From assembly GCA_017694415.1 (NCBI GenBank), contig JADIMW010000078.1, forward strand, positions 1 through 54,178: DNA of 54,178 nucleotides, read 5' to 3'. Shown one piece after another: positions 17,605 to 26,272 of this stretch. The DNA is from Candidatus Caccoplasma merdipullorum (GTDB lineage: Bacteria; Bacteroidota; Bacteroidia; Bacteroidales; G3-4614). The notes beneath the pieces were generated by a model, which worked only from the letters and a program-made list of their open reading frames with translations, ran no database searches and was not told the origin of the DNA. The position numbers and the translations under genes are program-made. Position 1 is the first letter of the stretch; every line of letters starts with the position of its first letter.

Positions 17605-18885
17605 ATGAGAAAGAGTTTTTTATTTGTGTTTCTCGCATTGTTTGCGATAGGCGCTACTGCTCAGGAAAAGTTCAACGAGAAGAAGAGCTATATCGTTGAA
17701 CGCGCGAAAAACAACTGGTTCATGGACTTCAGCGTAAACGGCAACGTTTATTTGGGTCAGCAGGACAATCTGGTAAAATTCAAGGACCGTATAGCTCCCG
17801 GAGGGGCAATCTATGCAGGTAAGTGGGTAACGCCGTGGATGGGTTTCAAATTCGGGTTGGACTTTACCCAGTATAAAGGAGCCGCATATAACCAAAGCGG
17901 AAATTTCATAAGAGGCAATATATGGGATATGAGCCGTTTGAGGTATGATTTGAACAATGTATATGTTCAAAAATACTTCGCTTTCAATCCCAATGTGGAT
18001 ATTTTCTTCAGCATGATGAACCTTATGGGAAATATCAAACCCGACAGAGTTTATGACATTATAATACAAGTAGGCGGAGGATTTATGGTAAACAGCGGCA
18101 ACAAGGTGAAACCCGACTATTGGCACGGCGACATAGGTTACGGCAAGCATGTTTACTATGCCCCCACGCTCAACATAGGCGTAATACAGAAGTTCCGCGT
18201 AAGTGAAGCCTGCGATATAAACATCGACATAAAAGGCGGTTGGGTAGGCAACGACTTCGACGGACAGATGACAACGATAGACAATGGAACGCAATATCGT
18301 GCCGGCGACTTTACCGCATCATTGGGAATAGGATTTACCTATAACTTCAAGCCCCGCAAATGCACACAGTACCGTCCGTGGATAATAAAGGACACGGCCG
18401 AGTCGGCAGCATGCTATGCCAAGTATAAAGAGTTGCAGGCAGCCAAGGCAAAAGTCGATAATGACAACAAGGCGCTCCGCGACAGCATAGAATACCTCAA
18501 AAAGAACCCGACACTCGTACGCGATACCGTTGTAGTAACCAAAACCGAATTAAAAGACATGCCGCGGACTATGCTCGGATATGTTGAATTTGCCAACGGA
18601 TCGGCCAAGATATCGGCATCCGACAAAGCTAAACTCGTAGATATAGCCGAGGTGATAAAGGCAAGTCCCAACTGCCAGTACGAGATATGCGGATACGCCG
18701 ACAACAGCACAGGCTCGAAAGCCCTTAACGACCGCTTGCGCAATCAGCGTGCCGATGCTGCAATAAAAGTGCTTCAGGACTGCGGCGTAAGCCCCAATAT
18801 CCTCAAAAAAGCCACCAACGACGGCAAACCCGGCAAAGGAATATCGCCGCGTGCAATCCTTATAAACCAGTACGACTGCAAATAA
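17605..18885 (+). CDS. OmpA-family outer membrane protein
   Basis: A 426-residue envelope protein: signal peptide MRKSFLFVFLALFAIGATAQ, an eight-strand-type beta-barrel to about residue 260, a helical linker about residues 270-300 (ELQAAKAKVDNDNKALRDSI), and a C-terminal OmpA domain that binds peptidoglycan. In that domain MLGYVEFANGSAKISASDKA and YEICGYADNSTGSKALNDRL precede the LRNQRADAAIKVL helix typical of the family. It probably ties the outer membrane to the cell wall. Monocistronic, with a strong terminator behind it. Confidence 0.88.
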   Translation: MRKSFLFVFLALFAIGATAQEKFNEKKSYIVERAKNNWFMDFSVNGNVYLGQQDNLVKFKDRIAPGGAIYAGKWVTPWMGFKFGLDFTQYKGAAYNQSGNFIRGNIWDMSRLRYDLNNVYVQKYFAFNPNVDIFFSMMNLMGNIKPDRVYDIIIQVGGGFMVNSGNKVKPDYWHGDIGYGKHVYYAPTLNIGVIQKFRVSEACDINIDIKGGWVGNDFDGQMTTIDNGTQYRAGDFTASLGIGFTYNFKPRKCTQYRPWIIKDTAESAACYAKYKELQAAKAKVDNDNKALRDSIEYLKKNPTLVRDTVVVTKTELKDMPRTMLGYVEFANGSAKISASDKAKLVDIAEVIKASPNCQYEICGYADNSTGSKALNDRLRNQRADAAIKVLQDCGVSPNILKKATNDGKPGKGISPRAILINQYDCK

Positions 18886-18902
18886 GCGATAACCCCCGAT
18901 AA

Positions 18903-18946
18903 AAAAGCGGTCTGTCAGGAGTTTATCCGACAGACCGCTTTTATTT
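18903..18946 (+). terminator. Strong intrinsic terminator
   Basis: AAAAGCGGTCTGTC pairs perfectly with GACAGACCGCTTTT across a 12-base loop, ending in a T-rich run. The A-run on the other side lets it also work for minus-strand transcription. Confidence 0.9.
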
Positions 18947-19019
18947 ATCAATGTAATAATATTGCCGCCGCTTTCCCGTACATTAAAACACCGACGAGAA
19001 GAACTGCTGTATATCAGAA

Positions 19020-19706
19020 TCAGACCCTGCGGCCGACATACGAAAAATGCGACAAACACGGAGGATAAAGGTCGGCAAGCTGCGGCACCGTTACCGCCGC
19101 GCCTGTTCCGTTGGCAGAGCGTAAAACCGTCCCGTTCTCGACAGTGAAAAAGCCGTTGTTCTCCTCAATTGCCGAATCGGAAACAGCAACCGAAAAAGAA
19201 GAGCCAGTCCTTTCGGAATATAGAGCAAGATAAGCAGCCACATCCGCAATACGGAATTGTACCCTGTTCAACTCCGAGCAACCCGTGCCGAAATCGAAAC
19301 TGCCGTCGGACGATACCAACGATACAGGTTCCGCAAACCGCGAAGAAAAGCCGAACCCCTTATACCATTCCGCAAGAGAGTCATCCCCCGCAATAAGCAT
19401 TGCCAGACAACACCCCGCATTCCTCACGCTCTCCAGTATCTCCGCAACAAGCGACGAGGCAAGCCCTCTGCCCCTGTAACGCCTGTCTGTCATAACCCCG
19501 AAGATATACGCCACATCCGTTCCGTCGCATCCGAACAGGTGTACGTCAGCGGCCGCCACGATATGCCCGTCCGCCCTTTTGACAAACGATTTCCCCTTCG
19601 GTCGCCACGACAGCAGGTAATCGCGCACATACGCTTCGTCATCGCCGAAACACTCGCGCCACAGACGCATCATATCGCCGAAATCCTTTTCTCCGATACC
19701 GTCCAT
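19020..19706 (-). CDS. GNAT-family N-acetyltransferase
   Basis: A 228-residue protein with the acetyl-CoA-binding core YIFGVMTDRRYRGRGLASSLVAE (the R-G-x-G-x-A type loop) followed by AGDDSLAEWYKGFGF, where the family's Tyr lies. The substrate is unknown. The ATG at 19706 is chosen because the extra N-terminal residues of the longer track ORF are arginine-rich and overlap the upstream gene. It starts 5 bases after the stop of the DUF2156-GNAT gene, so the two form one transcript and probably act on related substrates. Confidence 0.8.
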   Translation of the reverse strand: MDGIGEKDFGDMMRLWRECFGDDEAYVRDYLLSWRPKGKSFVKRADGHIVAAADVHLFGCDGTDVAYIFGVMTDRRYRGRGLASSLVAEILESVRNAGCCLAMLIAGDDSLAEWYKGFGFSSRFAEPVSLVSSDGSFDFGTGCSELNRVQFRIADVAAYLALYSERTGSSFSVAVSDSAIEENNGFFTVENGTVLRSANGTGAAVTVPQLADLYPPCLSHFSYVGRRV

Positions 19707-19711
19707 ACAAT

Positions 19712-21268
19712 CTAATCCTCGAAAATAAAATCCTTTCCCGCAAGCGGCAGCAGCCTGAAAAGGCCGTAAGGCGTTATCCCCCCGTCGCCGCTGCCGGGAG
19801 TAAACGAAACACGTCCGCCCGAAATGACATAGCTGCCGCAATTACCGTCTATAATATCGTCATGCAGCACTATTTCAGTTTCGGTATCTGGAAAATACCC
19901 CACATACCTTTGCAGGTACTCTTTAGCATTTACAACCCTGAATACCGTCTCATTCTCCTCATTGCCCTCCCACCAGATAAACGGGTATGCCACTGAAATC
20001 ACCCCCGTTTCCGAAACCTCGCCGGCACAGGCAAACCCCAGCGACGAAGCCAGATTCTTCAGCCGGTTGCAGTTTATCCTCGACATTACTACCGCCTCAC
20101 CCGCATCGAACATCTTCAACAATGCCCGTTTTACCATGCCGATACCGAGACCGCGCTTCTTGAACTGCGGCATTACCGTAACGGCGCAGATATACGGGAT
20201 AGAGCCGTATTCATACTTTAAACGATGTATGAAAATTGCAGCAGCCGGAATCTCCCCCTCATTTAAAATAAAGACGTTCTCCTTTTCGTAGAAAGCCGAT
20301 ATGTAAGAGGCGATATTCGACGCGTCCGCATTGAAGCCGTTTTCGAGAAAACGCCATATCGTCATTTCCGTACTGTCGCGTTCTATTGCATAAAACTTCT
20401 TATAAAGCTCTTCGGGGTGATACGACAGTTTAGAGCCCCTCAACCCTTTCAGTCCGAGGTCCTCCTCGCGGTTTATATGCCGATATTTCTCCGGGAGAGA
20501 ATTGACAAAAAGACGGTTAATCATCGGAAATGCACTTTCAAATTCCGTATCAGCCTTTTCGATATGTATGCAGAAAGTCTCCTCGTTAATCGGCGACCCG
20601 TAAGTAAAGGCAATCATCCTGCCGTTTACATACAAAGCCCCTCCACGAAGCCCGAGAGCATCGAAGTTTTCCATGCCCGTACGTATAACGTTCTCTTCCA
20701 CCTCCAACGAACGGTTGTCCGAATTTTTCCCCTCGCGCCATTTGTGCAACAGGGAAAAAACCTCTTCCCCGTGTGCAGGAGTCAAAGCCTCGTAACGATA
20801 TTCATATTCGCGCATGAACTGATTTATGTGATTCCGTTTCGGTTGCAGCTTCTTTCCGCTTAACGTCCGCAGCGATTCGGCAGGATAGATATAATCGAAA
20901 AAATCCCTGTTCTCGAAAACAAAAAGCTCTTTGTCGAGATGCATACCCGACAGCCTTTCGGCAAACCCCTGCGAAAGGCTTTGCAGTCTCAGCGGCTCAC
21001 CGGCCGCCGCCGCATCGTCGGCAAGCAATCTTACTGCATGTTCAATATCCCCTTCGCCGAGAGGTTCGAAATAGCCGGTTTTCCTGCGTCCGTCAATCTT
21101 TATGCGCATCAGCAGAAAACCGTCCGATTCGCAAATCTCGTTACGGTAAAACGATGCCCAGCAGAAGACATTGGCAAAAGCCATATCGCAGTTCCTTCCG
21201 CCATACAGGTAAGAATATTTTTCAAAAAGAGGTTTATCCGCAACAGTAACAGGCCTGAAGTCGAGCAT
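19712..21268 (-). CDS. DUF2156 (lysyltransferase-like) fused to a GNAT domain
   Basis: A 518-residue two-domain protein. Residues 1 to about 295 match the DUF2156 family, related to the C-terminal domain of phosphatidylglycerol lysyltransferases (NHINQFMREYEYRYEAL, FTYGSPINEETFCIHIEKAD, then NREEDLGLKGLRGSKLSYHP). From about residue 305 a GNAT domain follows, with a CoA-loop region YICAVTVMPQFKKRGLGIGM and a RLKNLASSLGF end. DUF2156 domains use aminoacyl-tRNA-like donors in characterised relatives; the role of this cytosolic version is unknown. A second, free-standing GNAT gene follows 5 bases later. No membrane segments are seen, unlike MprF. Confidence 0.78.
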   Translation of the reverse strand: MLDFRPVTVADKPLFEKYSYLYGGRNCDMAFANVFCWASFYRNEICESDGFLLMRIKIDGRRKTGYFEPLGEGDIEHAVRLLADDAAAAGEPLRLQSLSQGFAERLSGMHLDKELFVFENRDFFDYIYPAESLRTLSGKKLQPKRNHINQFMREYEYRYEALTPAHGEEVFSLLHKWREGKNSDNRSLEVEENVIRTGMENFDALGLRGGALYVNGRMIAFTYGSPINEETFCIHIEKADTEFESAFPMINRLFVNSLPEKYRHINREEDLGLKGLRGSKLSYHPEELYKKFYAIERDSTEMTIWRFLENGFNADASNIASYISAFYEKENVFILNEGEIPAAAIFIHRLKYEYGSIPYICAVTVMPQFKKRGLGIGMVKRALLKMFDAGEAVVMSRINCNRLKNLASSLGFACAGEVSETGVISVAYPFIWWEGNEENETVFRVVNAKEYLQRYVGYFPDTETEIVLHDDIIDGNCGSYVISGGRVSFTPGSGDGGITPYGLFRLLPLAGKDFIFED

Positions 21269-21294
21269 ACGGTAAAAAAGTTAGTTCCCGAATA

Positions 21295-21324
21295 CAAACA
21301 TAACTAAATAACTCCGCACCCAAA
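21295..21324 (-). promoter_or_regulatory. Promoter for the DUF2156-GNAT/GNAT pair
   Basis: On the minus strand, TTTG (21321-21324), an 18-base spacer and TATGTTTG (21295-21302). The -7 box is an exact match and the spacer is one base short of usual. The start codon is 27 bases downstream. Confidence 0.5.
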
Positions 21325-21503
21325 AGAGAAAAGTAATATAACTTGTGAAACAACGATTGGTATGTAAAGAAAGCTGAACCCTTATCCTCCACTTATCGTT
21401 AAAATACGTAAGCAATTTACAGCAAGTGTTTTGCCGTAAGTTATAAGAAATAAGAAAAAATGTTATTTTTTTGCAGCAGACAGGCTAAGACCCGTCAAAT
21501 ATG

Positions 21504-21522
21504 TATCTCTTCATAAGAGATA
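21504..21522. repeat. Left copy of a paired dyad (TATCTCTT-CAT-AAGAGATA)
   Basis: A perfect 8-bp palindrome with a 3-base centre. The 17 bases 21506-21522 recur as an exact reverse complement at 21681-21697. The two copies flank a 158-base segment containing a promoter. Confidence 0.7.
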
Positions 21523-21635
21523 TACATCACACATACATAAGTTAATAATAAAGGGTTTATATACTTGCTATCGAGAACGCGACTAATAACGCTTCACGCG
21601 TTTTAGCATTTCATCGGAATTTTATTTTCTAAAAG

Positions 21636-21666
21636 TTTGTTATTATTAATGTTTTATATATCTTCG
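21636..21666 (+). promoter_or_regulatory. Promoter between the paired dyads, facing the beta-barrel gene
   Basis: TTTG at 21636-21639, a 19-base spacer, and TATCTTCG at 21659-21666 (one mismatch to TAnnTTTG). It points toward the gene at 21829, with a predicted leader of about 155 bases that begins just before the right dyad. Confidence 0.5.
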
Positions 21667-21680
21667 TAGCGTGATATATG

Positions 21681-21697
21681 TATCTCTTATGAAGAGA
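21681..21697. repeat. Right copy of the paired dyad, inverted
   Basis: TATCTCTTATGAAGAGA is the exact reverse complement of 21506-21522. Because each copy is itself nearly palindromic, only the centre (CAT versus ATG) and flanks show the inverted orientation. It could be a recombination site or an operator, or form a 5' hairpin on the transcript. Confidence 0.65.
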
Positions 21698-21828
21698 CAC
21701 GTTAATGGAACGGGACGGTACGAAGGATATGATGAGATTTTCAGTGTAGTAGCAATAAGCTAAAAAGTAGTGGAATAGAGGTGCTTAGGAAGCTGTACGA
21801 TAATAATATAAACATAAATTAAAGAACT

Positions 21829-22668
21829 ATGAAGAAAACTATTTTAGCGATTTTTGTCGCTGCCATAACAATGCCTGTTATGGCGCAATTGAACGACATT
21901 AATGAGAAGAAATTCTCTGTAGGAGTTCGCACAGGGGTAACGATAGGAGGATTGACAGGAGTTGCCGACATGTTGAATTACGACCCGTCAGGAATAGCAC
22001 CTGTAAATCCTTATGATTCAAAAGCCGGAGCGGGAATAAGTTTGGGCGTAGTGTTCAACACCCGCATAAACGACTGGTTTTATATACAGCCGGGTTTGGA
22101 GTATGCAATGCTTTCAAGCAAGGCAAAAATGGAGTTGCCGGCCAAAGATCTCGACGGTACGGGATTATCCGAAGATAAATATTCTACTGTTGTAAGAGGA
22201 CACTACCTTAGAATACCTATTCTCGCCTCTTTCCGAATCAATTTCGATAAATGCCAGCTTCAGGTAAATACAGGACCTTATCTGGCGGTAGCACTTGCAG
22301 CAAGACAGATAGATTCACGTGCATTTACTTATGCTGCAGACCAAGGAGCATATTCAGGGATGACGTTTAAGGAAAAGACCATAACAGACCCCTTGGCTAC
22401 ACAATATAACATGGTTTACGACAATACGGGGAATTTAACCGAAATTGATGAATACAGCGTATACAATCGTTTCGATGTAGGATGGGATATCGGTATCGCT
22501 TTGAATTACAAAAATATCGTATTCGGAGCCAAATATAACGTAGGATTCGTGAACATGCTTAATGAAGAGATGTTCAATATTGTAAACGCATCAGATCCCG
22601 GAGATGTTAAATTCGACAAGACAATGCGCAACTCGTCATTCTCCTTATCGATAGGATACGACTTCTAA
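21829..22668 (+). CDS. Outer membrane beta-barrel protein (porin/PorT-like family)
   Basis: A 279-residue protein with signal peptide MKKTILAIFVAAITMPVMAQ and an all-beta pattern of alternating aromatic strands: VGVRTGVTIGGLTG, WFYIQPGLEYAMLSSKAKM, LRIPILASFRINF, VGWDIGIALNYKNIVFGAKY and a final SFSLSIGYDF ending in Phe. It resembles the Bacteroidota 'outer membrane protein beta-barrel' family, whose roles vary, and no specific cargo can be proposed. Its long upstream region (21269-21828, no other gene) carries the inverted dyads and promoter, suggesting unusual regulation, perhaps phase variation. Confidence 0.8.
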   Translation: MKKTILAIFVAAITMPVMAQLNDINEKKFSVGVRTGVTIGGLTGVADMLNYDPSGIAPVNPYDSKAGAGISLGVVFNTRINDWFYIQPGLEYAMLSSKAKMELPAKDLDGTGLSEDKYSTVVRGHYLRIPILASFRINFDKCQLQVNTGPYLAVALAARQIDSRAFTYAADQGAYSGMTFKEKTITDPLATQYNMVYDNTGNLTEIDEYSVYNRFDVGWDIGIALNYKNIVFGAKYNVGFVNMLNEEMFNIVNASDPGDVKFDKTMRNSSFSLSIGYDF

Positions 22669-22753
22669 CAAACAGCTTTTTTATGCTTTCCCACTTGCCC
22701 TATTCGTACAGTTAAACCAAAAAGCAAGAGGACAAGTATTAAAATACATGATA

Positions 22754-22789
22754 AAGGCGGTGCAGTGAAGATTCTTCCTGCGCCGCCTT
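22754..22789. terminator. Bidirectional terminator-like hairpin
   Basis: AAGGCGGTGCAG pairs with CTGCGCCGCCTT (one G-U) across a 12-base loop. It lies between the convergent beta-barrel gene and mscS. The T-runs on either side are short. Confidence 0.65.
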
Positions 22790-22931
22790 CTTATTATATA
22801 TATCCAAATCACAGTTGCCCGTTCACCATATTCCCCGAATATGGCGGGTAATACGTAACCCCGTATTTACGAACCCTATATAACTCAACTTGGCATTTCC
22901 CGTAAATATACAGGAGAAAAACCGATACCCC

Positions 22932-24251
22932 TTATAATTTGCAGTTCAGCGAGTCGGGCACCTGTTTCCCCGCCGTAATGTAAGCCGCGGCAAGATAATC
23001 AATACCCGAAGCGTTTTGGTACAGCCTCAGTTTGAACAGTGCGGCCGATGAAAAGACCCTTTCGATAATCTCCGACTTTATAGCCTCGTACTCTTTCCAA
23101 ATCTTGTCGGCCGAAAAACAGTATATCTCCAGCGGTACGCCGTTGTCGGTAGGTTGCAGCAGCCGTGTCATTACCATAAGTTCGCGGCTTATATAAGGAT
23201 TGCCGATAAGGTAAAGCGAAAGATAAGCCCTGAACATGCCCAGATTCGTCGCCGTAGAACCGAATACCCCTTCCGAGCCCCACCCCTCCATGCCGAAGTC
23301 GGGTTTGGCGGGCGACAATCCGTTTTTCTCGATAAACCCTTTCAGTAACTCCAGATTCCCAATCGAAGCAAACAGGTCGGGACTCATCGTTACTATCGAG
23401 TCGGTATCCACATCTACGCTGAACTTTATCCTGCGTCCTCCCGATTCCTCCATTCCGCGCCAGTTCTGTACAGGTTGCGAAATAAGCCAGTAGGGAGGGA
23501 GAGTGAGAATGGTATTGTCGAAGTTCCGCACCTTTACCGTGTTGAGGGTAATATCCAGAACGTGTCCGTTTATCGTACCGTCGGCGGTATTAATCCAGTC
23601 CCCCTTCCTTATCATGTCGTTCTGCGACAACTGCACCCCCGATACGAACCCTATTATACTGTCTTTGAAAACGAGCATCAGCACCGCCGCAAAAGCCCCC
23701 AACCCCGTAATAAGCTTCATCGGCGACTTATCCAAAATAATCGCCACGATAATTATCGCGCCTATACCCGCCACAATGCCGCGGACAAGTTGTAAAATCC
23801 CGTGCAGAGGACGTGTTCGGTTGGCCTCGCTTACCGACAGTATTCTCCATAGGGCAGAAATAAAGAAGTTGGCATAAACCAGAACGGAAATTACGAAATA
23901 GAGCCAGCAGGCTCTTTCCACGTTATCGATAAACCTCGGATATTCTCCGTAAGCCAGCGGAATAAGGGTTATCATTATAAGAGGTGGCAGAACGTATGTG
24001 GCGCGGGCAAAAACTTTTCGGCCAATAAGTTCCTTTATTGTTTCGTTCCCGTGATTCCTTGCGTACGAGACCAAGATGCGGTGAACAATAAGGCGCAATA
24101 CAAAAGCTACGGCGAAGGCAAGCAGGATAATGACGATTACATAAATCCACCCCTCCATTTTATCGGCCTTTTCAGCCTCCACGCCCATATTGTCGAGCAG
24201 CGTTCCGATATAGAAAACAAGTTTTTTTGCAAGTGGATGAGTAACTTCCAT
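22932..24251 (-). CDS. Mechanosensitive ion channel, MscS family (YbdG/MscM-like)
   Basis: A 439-residue inner membrane channel that opens under membrane tension and protects against osmotic shock. Four to five hydrophobic helices occupy residues about 30-185; the pore helix and entry to the MscS beta-domain are seen in ITGLGAFAAVLMLVFKDSIIGFVSGVQL, followed by MIRKGDWINTADGTINGHVLDITLNTVKVRNFDN, the hallmark of the family. The long N-terminal membrane part and the insertion-rich C-terminal domain are closer to YbdG than to the small MscS. No clear promoter was found before it. Confidence 0.88.
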   Translation of the reverse strand: MEVTHPLAKKLVFYIGTLLDNMGVEAEKADKMEGWIYVIVIILLAFAVAFVLRLIVHRILVSYARNHGNETIKELIGRKVFARATYVLPPLIMITLIPLAYGEYPRFIDNVERACWLYFVISVLVYANFFISALWRILSVSEANRTRPLHGILQLVRGIVAGIGAIIIVAIILDKSPMKLITGLGAFAAVLMLVFKDSIIGFVSGVQLSQNDMIRKGDWINTADGTINGHVLDITLNTVKVRNFDNTILTLPPYWLISQPVQNWRGMEESGGRRIKFSVDVDTDSIVTMSPDLFASIGNLELLKGFIEKNGLSPAKPDFGMEGWGSEGVFGSTATNLGMFRAYLSLYLIGNPYISRELMVMTRLLQPTDNGVPLEIYCFSADKIWKEYEAIKSEIIERVFSSAALFKLRLYQNASGIDYLAAAYITAGKQVPDSLNCKL

Positions 24252-24425
24252 ACGTTTTTTTACAGAAAAACAGTTTTGGTTGCCGCACTGTTCAACTCAT
24301 AGGCGAAGGCATAACCGGATAATACGAATCCATTACTGCATGAAAATCAAAATCCGCAAAAACGAATCAAGCCGTTGCGTTAAACGCATGCAGTCGCTTT
24401 CCGTTTCCAATTATTTCGCAAAAGA

Positions 24426-24461
24426 CAAAAAAAACAGGATATGCGATTTTCGCATATCCTG
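24426..24461 (-). terminator. Intrinsic terminator of the ferredoxin gene
   Basis: On the minus strand CAGGATATGCGA pairs perfectly with TCGCATATCCTG around a 3-base loop and is followed by eight T residues, 36 bases after the ferredoxin stop codon. Confidence 0.9.
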
Positions 24462-24496
24462 TATCTGTTCTGGTCGGTAAAGACCGTTTACGGAGG

Positions 24497-24664
24497 TTAT
24501 CCCTCGATGATTGCACCTGTGGGGCAAGCAGCGGCGCAACTTCCGCAGCTAATGCATTTGTCAGCATCTATTTTGTAGATGTCGCCTTCAGATATAGCCT
24601 CTACGGGGCACTCTCCTGCGCATGTTCCACATGCAACGCAGTCTTCAGTTATTACGTAAGCCAT
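24497..24664 (-). CDS. Small 2[4Fe-4S] ferredoxin
   Basis: A 55-residue protein missing from the ORF track because of its length. It contains two complete CxxCxxCxxxCP motifs, CVACGTCAGECP and CISCGSCAAACP, in the symmetrical layout of clostridial-type ferredoxins (MAYVITEDCVACG start). It carries single electrons at low potential for enzymes such as pyruvate:ferredoxin oxidoreductase in anaerobes. It has its own exact promoter and a strong terminator, so it is expressed alone and probably highly. Confidence 0.95.
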   Translation of the reverse strand: MAYVITEDCVACGTCAGECPVEAISEGDIYKIDADKCISCGSCAAACPTGAIIEG

Positions 24665-24698
24665 TTGTATAAAATTTAAATTAGTACTAATACGGGAG

Positions 24699-24729
24699 CA
24701 AAGTTACGTATTTGCTCACAAAATACAAA
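24699..24729 (-). promoter_or_regulatory. Ferredoxin promoter
   Basis: On the minus strand TTTG (24726-24729), a 19-base spacer and TAACTTTG (24699-24706): an exact match in both boxes, 35 bases before the ATG. Confidence 0.8.
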
Positions 24730-24744
24730 CGAAAATAAATTATT

Positions 24745-25230
24745 CTATCTAATTTTTGCTGCAAGTACCGCCATTTTGATAGCCGTAACGGCAGCTTCGT
24801 CCCCTTTGTTGCCGAGAATTCCGCCGGCGCGGTCGTGAGCCTGTTTCATGTCGTCGGTTGTGAGAACGCCGAAAATTACCGGTATGTCTATCGTCGCGTT
24901 CAAAGCAGACACACCGTAGGTAACCCCTTGACAAACGTATTCGAAATGCGGAGTTCCGCCGCGTACCACGCTTCCGAGCACAATAACAGCATCGGGTCTG
25001 TAATGAAGGGCAGCCCTGCGCGCTCCGTAGGTAAGTTCGAATGTTCCCGGAACATGTTCTACAAAGATGTTTTCGGGCTTGACACCGTTCTCGACGAGGG
25101 TATTGTAAGCCCCCTTAAGCAGGTTCTCGGTAATTTCGGAATTCCATTCCGAGCATATTATCGCAATTCTCAGACAAGAAGCATCGGGCAGCGAGTTCTT
25201 GTCGTAACTTGAAAGGTTGGTAGTTGCCAT
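24745..25230 (-). CDS. ribH: 6,7-dimethyl-8-ribityllumazine synthase
   Basis: A 161-residue riboflavin-pathway enzyme that condenses the ribityl pyrimidine with dihydroxybutanone phosphate and assembles into icosahedral or pentameric shells. Diagnostic segments: [48 protein letters not shown] and the [18 protein letters not shown] region with the catalytic His. Length is typical. It follows the TPR gene by 92 bases on the same strand; other rib genes are not in the window. Confidence 0.95.
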   Translation of the reverse strand: MATTNLSSYDKNSLPDASCLRIAIICSEWNSEITENLLKGAYNTLVENGVKPENIFVEHVPGTFELTYGARRAALHYRPDAVIVLGSVVRGGTPHFEYVCQGVTYGVSALNATIDIPVIFGVLTTDDMKQAHDRAGGILGNKGDEAAVTAIKMAVLAAKIR

Positions 25231-25322
25231 TGTGTCGTATCTTATCTGTTAAATTTAAGGCTTCACGCCTCTCTTTCGACAGGGGGAAGCCTTTAAAAAG
25301 TTGTTTGTATGGAGAACTTCTG

Positions 25323-26021
25323 CTATTTCCCGGACAGAAGTTTTGCTCTTTCGATATATTTGTCTATGTCCCGACCTACGTACGAGTTCGAATAATCATC
25401 CTTAATCTCCTCATAGAACTTGATGGCCTTTGCATAGTCCCCTTTCTTTTCGGCCACTACGGCAGCCTTTTTGAGGAAAATCGGCGAAGTCAGTTCGTTG
25501 TCGGCCTTATCGGCAGCTTTCACGAAGTTCTTTATAGCCAAATCATATTCGCCCATATTTGCATAGCAGTTGCCAATCATACCGGTAATGTTCGTTGCGA
25601 ATATGTCATCATCGCCGTCGTATTTCTTGAAATATTCGAGAGCCTCTTCGTTATTGCCGAGGTTATAGCAGCAAATACCGGCATAGGCCTTTGCCAGATT
25701 CCCGGCAGTAGTATTCGAATATTTGTCCGCGATAGCCTTGAATCCGAGGTAATCGCCGCCGTCGCCGTTGAGAGCGAGGTTGAAAGAATCCCTCTCGAGG
25801 TAAATCTCCCCTTTGTACATTTCTGCGCGAGCCTGTTCGCCGCGGGGTTCAAGATAGAAGTGCCGCAGAGCAAGATACCCCGCAACCACTGCTATTATTA
25901 CAACTATGGCGGTAATTATCCATTTCTGGTTATCCTCTATCCATTGTTCAGTAACAGAGAGGACATTGTTCATTTTATCCACCTCATCCTGCTGCTGTGC
26001 TTTATTCTCGTTTTTAGCCAT
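25323..26021 (-). CDS. Membrane-anchored tetratricopeptide repeat protein (YfgM-like)
   Basis: A 232-residue protein with a charged N-terminal stretch, one transmembrane helix at about residues 34-53 (WIITAIVVIIAVVAGYLAL) and a periplasmic part of several TPR units, clearest in AYAGICCYNLGNNEEALEYFKKY, IGNCYANMGEYDLAIKNFVKAA and KGDYAKAIKFYEEI. The layout matches YfgM-type proteins, which associate with the Sec translocon and periplasmic chaperones; that role is inference. It shares a strand with ribH and may be its operon partner. Confidence 0.8.
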   Translation of the reverse strand: MAKNENKAQQQDEVDKMNNVLSVTEQWIEDNQKWIITAIVVIIAVVAGYLALRHFYLEPRGEQARAEMYKGEIYLERDSFNLALNGDGGDYLGFKAIADKYSNTTAGNLAKAYAGICCYNLGNNEEALEYFKKYDGDDDIFATNITGMIGNCYANMGEYDLAIKNFVKAADKADNELTSPIFLKKAAVVAEKKGDYAKAIKFYEEIKDDYSNSYVGRDIDKYIERAKLLSGK

Positions 26022-26062
26022 TTTATATTTGTATTAATTGATTTCTTCCCAATTAGAGGCCA

Positions 26063-26070
26063 CAAAATTA
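26063..26070 (-). promoter_or_regulatory. Promoter -7 element before the TPR gene
   Basis: On the minus strand TAATTTTG matches TAnnTTTG, 42 bases before the ATG. No convincing -33 box. Confidence 0.4.
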
Positions 26071-26272
26071 ATCTATTTGCGGATATTTATAAAATTTCGA
26101 CGCTTAAAAATTGCATGTAAACCTCTATTTTCGGGAAAGTTTGCTGTTTTTCTCGCAGAATCATGCATACGTACGGACAAGAGTTTTGGGTTTTCGGCGG
26201 CAAAACAAGCATGCAGCCGTTTATCCTGCTCAGTTTAACGCCGTTTTACGGAGCATTACGTATCCGCCCGAT

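Noticed and set aside
21504-21697. CRISPR-like repeat pair
   Set aside because: Only two copies, inverted, 158 bases apart, each palindromic, and no cas genes; no CRISPR array was seen anywhere in the window.
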